The notes below the pieces were generated by a model. That model had not been told where the DNA came from, searched no databases, and saw only the letters and a list, made by a program, of their open reading frames with translations. This document shows, piece by piece, positions 58,751-64,000 of a stretch of DNA of 64,000 bases; position 1 is the first letter of the stretch, and each line of letters starts with the position of its first letter. A program made the translations under genes and the position numbers. Source of the DNA: Allodiplogaster sudhausi. Its lineage: Eukaryota; Nematoda; Chromadorea; Rhabditida; Diplogasteridae. Location: assembly GCA_945643635.1 (NCBI GenBank), contig CALZFC010000077.1:571501-635500 (forward strand), read 5' to 3'.

Positions 58751-60559
58751 ATTGACCGGGTTTGCGCGGGGCGGCGTTGTGGGCGGTGGGAGTGAGATTT
58801 TCGAGTGGGGTTTTTTTAGGAATGTAAATGAATATTGGGGCTACGATATGGTATTGGTTTGGGATTTTAGGGTTTTGGGTTTGGGGGTGGCGCCAGCGGC
58901 CAAAGTTGCAACTTTTCCGCGCGAGGTTGCGCTGAGTTGGCCACTTTGAGCGTTTGCATCTTTTGTTTCGGAGAAGATGGGAAGCTGGAAAAAATAGTGA
59001 CTGATAGAGCATGTCTTCAAGATTAATAGGACACAAATTGGGCGAATTCCGCCTGAGGGTCTTTCCTGTGGGCGTGGCCAAAGTTTTACACCGTTTTTTG
59101 GCCCTTTTTTGCTCTGTATTTGCTCACTATCGAAAATTCAGTTTGTACGATTTTCGATTCTCGCACACATATGATGTAGTTTTTCAAGGCGCATCTTGTG
59201 ATCTATTGATCTGCTCCATAGCCATCCTAGATCGATAGATACAGGGCAAAAACCGGCAGAACCATTTTGTTAGGAGCGAACATTTGGAAAATCAATACTC
59301 GGAGATTTGGGATTGGAGCAGGATAAGACATTCAGAATATTGTACAGTTTTACGAGGGCTTTCATATGAGCCTACTCTCGTTTGACTGGGATTCCGGAAA
59401 AGTACCCTGAGGGGGCCGTGAAATGTCAAATTTTTGGGAGGCTTTTCCACGGCTGTTTCTTCTCGCCCTTTGTTGTTATGGCAACAAGTTGTTATGGCCG
59501 AACCTGGGTCGTTAGAAAATCTGCGTGCGATGAAAATGCACCAAAAAGCCACAAAATAATTCATATCTCGAATATGCCTGAACAAATACAGACGACCAAC
59601 CTATCATTCGAAAGCTAATTTTAGGCTCTATTTGAATAAAAATATGCCCCAAAAAGTGTCAGTGATAGCTAAGGTCGAAAAAGTGCCCTCAACATTCTGA
59701 CCACAAAAGTAGATCAAAAACGTCGTTGTATGAAAACGTTTTGTATGAGAAAGTTGTTCGTCTTCTCGAGAGCTACAGAATCATATATAACATGTTGCCA
59801 TAACGTCAATACCCGAGTAGAAACAGCCGCGGAAATGACCTCCCAAAATTTCGAGATTTCACGGCCCCCTCAGGGTACTTTCCCGGAATCCCAGCCAAAC
59901 GGGAGTAATCTCATTTCAAAGCTCTCGTAAAACTGTATAATATTCTAAATGTCCCGTACCGCTCCAATCCCAAATCTCAGAGTATTGATTTTCCAAAGTT
60001 TGCTCCTAACAAAATGGGTCCGCCTGTTTTTTCCCTGTATCTATCGATCTAGGACGGCTATGGAGCAGTTCAACAGATCAGAAGATGCGCCTTCAAAAAC
60101 TACATCATATATGTTCGAGAATCGAAAATCGTACAAACAGATTTTGAGAAAGTGAGCAAATACAGAGCAAAAAAGGGCCAAAAAACGGGGTAAAACTTTG
60201 GCCACGCCCACAGGAAAGACCCTCTAGCGGAATTCGCCCAATTTGTGTCCTATTAATCTTGAAGACATGCTCTATCAGTCACTATTTTTTCCAGCTTCCC
60301 ATCTTCTCCGAAACAAAAGATGCAAACGCTCAAAGTGGCCAACACAGCGCAACCTCGCGCGGAAAAGTTCCAATTTTGACCGCCGGCGCCGACCCCAAAA
60401 CCAAATCCTAAAAATCCCAAACCCATACCATATCGTAGCCCCAATATTCATTTTCCATCCTAAAAAAAACCCCACTCGAAAATCTCACTCCCACCGCCCA
60501 CCACGCCGCTCCGCGCAACCCCGGCCCATAATCATCAAGCAATATTACCTACTTCGATT
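58751..60559. repeat. Palindromic satellite, unit 2
   Basis: Starts at ATTGACCGGGTTTGCGCGGG; 1809 bp; same arm-spacer-arm structure as unit 1, differing from it by scattered substitutions and nearly identical to unit 3. Confidence 0.92.
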
Positions 60560-62369
60560 ATTGACCGGGTTTGCGCGGGGCGGCGTTGTGGGCGGTGGGA
60601 GTGAGATTTTCGAGTGGGTTTTTTTTAGGAATGTAAATGAATATTGGGGCTACGATATGGTATTGGTTTGGGATTTTAGGGTTTTGGGTTTGGGGGTGGC
60701 GCCAGCGGCCAAAGTTGCAACTTTTCCGCGCGAGGTTGCGCTGAGTTGGCCACTTTGAGCGTTTGCATCTTTTGTTTCGGAGAAGATGGGAAGCTGGAAA
60801 AAATAGTGACTGATAGAGCATGTCTTCAAGATTAATAGGACACAAATTGGGCGAATTCCGCCTGAGGGTCTTTCCTGTGGGCGTGGCCAAAGTTTTACAC
60901 CGTTTTTTGGCCCTTTTTTGCTCTGTATTTGCTCACTATCGAAAATTCAGTTTGTACGATTTTCGATTCTCGCACACATATGATGTAGTTTTTCAAGGCG
61001 CATCTTGTGATCTATTGATCTGCTCCATAGCCATCCTAGATCGATAGATACAGGGCAAAAACCGGCAGAACCATTTTGTTAGGAGCGAACATTTGGAAAA
61101 TCAATACTCGGAGATTTGGGATTGGAGCAGGATAAGACATTCAGAATATTGTACAGTTTTACGAGGGCTTTCATATGAGCCTACTCTCGTTTGACTGGGA
61201 TTCCGGAAAAGTACCCTGAGGGGGCCGTGAAATGTCAAATTTTTGGGAGGCTTTTCCACGGCTGTTTCTTCTCGCCCTTTGTTGTTATGGCAACAAGTTG
61301 TTATGGCCGAACCTGGGTCGTTAGAAAATCTGCGTGCGATGAAAATGCACCAAAAAGCCACAAAATAATTCATATCTCGAATATGCCTGAACAAATACAG
61401 ACGACCAACCTATCATTCGAAAGCTAATTTTAGGCTCTATTTGAATAAAAATATGCCCCAAAAAGTGTCAGTGATAGCTAAGGTCGAAAAAGTGCCCTCA
61501 ACATTCTGACCACAAAAGTAGATCAAAAACGTCGTTGTATGAAAACGTTTTGTATGAGAAAGTTGTTCGTCTTCTCGAGAGCTACAGAATCATATATAAC
61601 ATGTTGCCATAACGTCAATACCCGAGTAGAAACAGCCGCGGAAATGACCTCCCAAAATTTCGAGATTTCACGGCCCCCTCAGGGTACTTTCCCGGAATCC
61701 CAGCCAAACGGGAGTAATCTCATTTCAAAGCTCTCGTAAAACTGTATAATATTCTAAATGTCCCGTACCGCTCCAATCCCAAATCTCAGAGTATTGATTT
61801 TCCAAAAGTTTGCTCCTAACAAAATGGGTCCGCCTGTTTTTTCCCTGTATCTATCGATCTGGGACGGCTATGGAGCAGTTCAACAGATCAGAAGATGCGC
61901 CTTCAAAAACTACATCATATATGTTCGAGAATCGAAAATCGTACAAACAGATTTTGAGAAAGTGAGCAAATACAGAGCAAAAAAGGGCCAAAAAACGGGG
62001 TAAAACTTTGGCCACGCCCACAGGAAAGACCCTCTAGCGGAATTCGCCCAATTTGTGTCCTATTAATCTTGAAGACATGCTCTATCAGTCACTATTTTTT
62101 CCAGCTTCCCATCTTCTCCGAAACAAAAGATGCAAACGCTCAAAGTGGCCAACCCAGCGCAACCTCGCGCGGAAAAGTTCCAATTTTGACCGCCGGCGCC
62201 GACCCCAAAACCAAATCCTAAAAATCCCAAACCCATACCATATCGTAGCCCCAATATTCATTTTCCATCCTAAAAAAAACCCCACTCGAAAATCTCACTC
62301 CCACCGCCCACCACGCCGCTCCGCGCAACCCCGGCCCATAATCATCAAGCAATATTACCTACTTCGATT
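60560..62369. repeat. Palindromic satellite, unit 3
   Basis: About 1810 bp, almost identical to unit 2; one visible indel is an extra A in CCAAAAGTTTGC near 61805. Confidence 0.92.
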
Positions 62370-63403
62370 ATTGACCGGGTTTGCGCGGGGCGGCGTTGTG
62401 GGCGGTGGGAGTGAGATTTTCGAGTGGGGTTTTTTTTAGGAATGTAAATGAATATTGGGGCTACGATATGGTATTGGTTTGGGATTTTTGGGTTTTGGGT
62501 TTGGGGGTGGCGCCAGCGGCCAAAGTTGCAACTTTTCCGCGCGAGGTTGCGCTGAGTTGGCCACTTTGAGCGTTTGCATCTTTTGTTTCGGAGAAGATGG
62601 GAAGCTGAAAAAAATTGTGACTGATAGAGCATGTCTTCAAGATTAATAGGACACAAATTGGGCGAATTCCGCCTGAGGGTCTTTCCTGTGGGCGTGGCCA
62701 AAGTTTTACACCGTTTTTTGGCCCTTTTTTGCTCTGTATTTGCTCACTATCGAAAATTCTGTTTGTACGATTTTCGATTCTCGCACACATATGATGTAGT
62801 TTTTCAAGGCGCATCTTCTGATCTATTGATCTGCTCCATAGAAATCCTAGATCGATAGATACAGGGCAAAAACAGGCAGAACCATTTTGTTAGGAGCGAA
62901 CATTTGGAAAATCAATACTCGGAGATTTGGGATTGGAGCAGGATAAGACATTCAGAATGTTGTACAGTTTTACGAGGGCTTTCATATGAGCCTACTCTCG
63001 TTCGACTGGGACTCCGGAAAAGTACCCTGAGGGGGCCGTGAAATGTAAAATTTTTGGGAGGCTTTTCCACGGCTGTTTCTTCTCGCCCTTTGTTGTTATG
63101 GCAACATGTTATATATGATTCTGTAGCTCTCGAGAAGACGAACAAATGTGTCAACAAAACGTTTTAATATTTTGGCGTTTTTGATCTACTTTTAAGGTCA
63201 GAAGGTTCAGGCCACTTTTTCGACCTTAGCTATCACTGACACTTTTTGGGGCATATTTTTATTAAGATAGAGCCTAAAATTAGCTATCGAATGATAGGTT
63301 GTTCGTCGGTATTCGTTCAGGCATATTCGAGATATGAATTATTTTGTGGCTTTTTGGTACATTTTCATCGCACGCAGATTTTCTAACGACCCAGGTTCGG
63401 AGT
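62370..63403. repeat. Palindromic satellite, unit 4, truncated with inverted spacer
   Basis: The left arm (62370-63105) matches the other units, but from about 63105 the 300 bp spacer follows in the opposite orientation to that in units 1-3 (ATGTTATATATGATTCTGTAGCTC at its start). The unit stops at about 63403 in unrelated sequence; its right arm is missing. Confidence 0.88.
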
Positions 63404-63570
63404 CGCGCGCGGGCAAACCCTTTTGCGCGCTTTTATACAAGTCCCTATTAGATTTAAACAATGCTAGGACATAGAGAAGACTCCAAGGGAGATAATGGGC
63501 AAAGATACTGAAACCAGGTCCCCCCATAGCTCCGCTAGTTAGAGAGTGTACTTAGAAACGCTTGTTCAAT
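63404..63570. other. Unique sequence between satellite units
   Basis: A short stretch (GTCGCGCGCGGGCAAACCC onwards) with no match to the satellite units; origin unknown. Confidence 0.5.
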
Positions 63571-64000
63571 ATTGACTGGGTTTGCGCGGAGCGGCGTGGT
63601 GGGCGGTAGAGTTGAGATTTTCGAGTGGGGTTTTTTTAGGATGGAAAATGAATATTGGGGCTACGTTTTGGTATAGGTTTGGTATTTTTGGGATTTGGGT
63701 TTGGGGGTGGCGCCAGCGGTCAAAGTTGCAACTTTTCGGCGCGCGCTTGCGCTGGGTTGGCCACTTTGAGCGTTTGTATCTTTTGAACGGAGAGGAATTG
63801 GGGAATGAAAAAAATATGAGTCGATAGCCCATGTCTTAATTATTAAGACTCACGTATGGCTGGGTTTCCGGGAAAGTACCCTGAGGGGGCCGTGAAATGT
63901 CGAATTTTTGGGAGGCCATTTCCGCGGCTGTTTTTTCTCAGGGATTGGAATTATGGTTACATGGTATATATCATTCTGTAGCTCTCAACAAGACGAACAA
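63571..64000. repeat. Palindromic satellite, diverged partial unit 5
   Basis: Begins TTGACTGGGTTTGCGCGGAG and follows the left arm with many substitutions. Near 63850 it jumps to the TTTCCGGGAAAGTACCCTGAG segment, so the section in between is deleted. It runs past the window end. Confidence 0.85.

Noticed and set aside
56940..63830. Repeated frames of 60-170 codons in the satellite as a gene family
   Set aside because: They occur as opposing frames of inverted arms and repeat with the satellite period; no start context, domain or splice structure supports coding.
26..64000. CRISPR arrays, bacterial operons, rRNA or viral insertions
   Set aside because: None seen: repeats lack CRISPR-like spacing, genes are intron-rich eukaryotic, and no integrase, capsid or polymerase frames were recognised.

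Overview
The window is eukaryotic and most likely from a rhabditid nematode, possibly close to Caenorhabditis. The genes have many short exons and GT-AG introns, often 50-100 nt. They include an MSP-domain protein, a C6/DUF281-type secreted protein, a TTLL-11-type glutamylase, an UNC-93/MFSD11 transporter, a Ly6/quiver GPI protein and an OSBP-related protein. Introns carry short GGCG(C/G)NAAATTCAAA-type repeats that resemble those of Caenorhabditis introns. That placement is inference from gene content; no rRNA, tRNA gene or mitochondrial marker is present to settle it. Gene models below were built by hand from splice sites and reading phase; every exon junction described as 'in phase' was counted.

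Layout: 1.7-4.2 kb (-) Ly6/quiver GPI-anchored protein; 7.8-9.3 kb (+) MSP-domain protein; 9.75-11.35 kb long-TIR Tc1-like foldback element; 12.8-13.2 kb short TIR element; 15.4-29.6 kb (+) ttll-11-like glutamylase with a possible second, N-myristoylatable start, and a 3.2 kb foldback element in one intron; 30.4-31.0 kb (-) a 48-residue membrane micropeptide in three tiny exons; 31.4-33.0 kb a tandem array packed with heat-shock elements; 33.0-34.5 and 34.9-35.4 kb (-) two related small secreted proteins; 35.9-36.4 kb (-) small unknown protein; 38.1-38.7 kb (+) 3' exons of an unknown gene; 39.1-43.4 kb (-) oxysterol-binding-protein relative; 47.7-52.0 kb (+) UNC-93/MFSD11 transporter; 52.6-53.7 kb (-) C6-domain gene and a decayed paralogue exon; 54.2-55.4 kb (+) 230-residue secreted protein with a TIR element in its only intron; 56.9-64.0 kb a satellite array of 1.81 kb palindromic units.

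Between and inside the genes lie more than forty (GA)n/(CT)n microsatellites. In several genes these begin directly at splice donors (GTGAG-like seeds) or form the pyrimidine tract in front of acceptors. Most long open frames in the window are just these repeats translated and are not genes.

The genes do not form an obvious pathway. TTLL-11 acts on ciliary tubulin; UNC-93 relatives and the OSBP relative act on membranes; four or five genes encode small secreted or GPI-anchored proteins. The features most worth following up are the heat-shock-element array, the micropeptide, the palindromic satellite with a flipped spacer, the Tc1-like element whose empty site survives next door, and the apparently continuous gene interrupted by one in-frame UGA.
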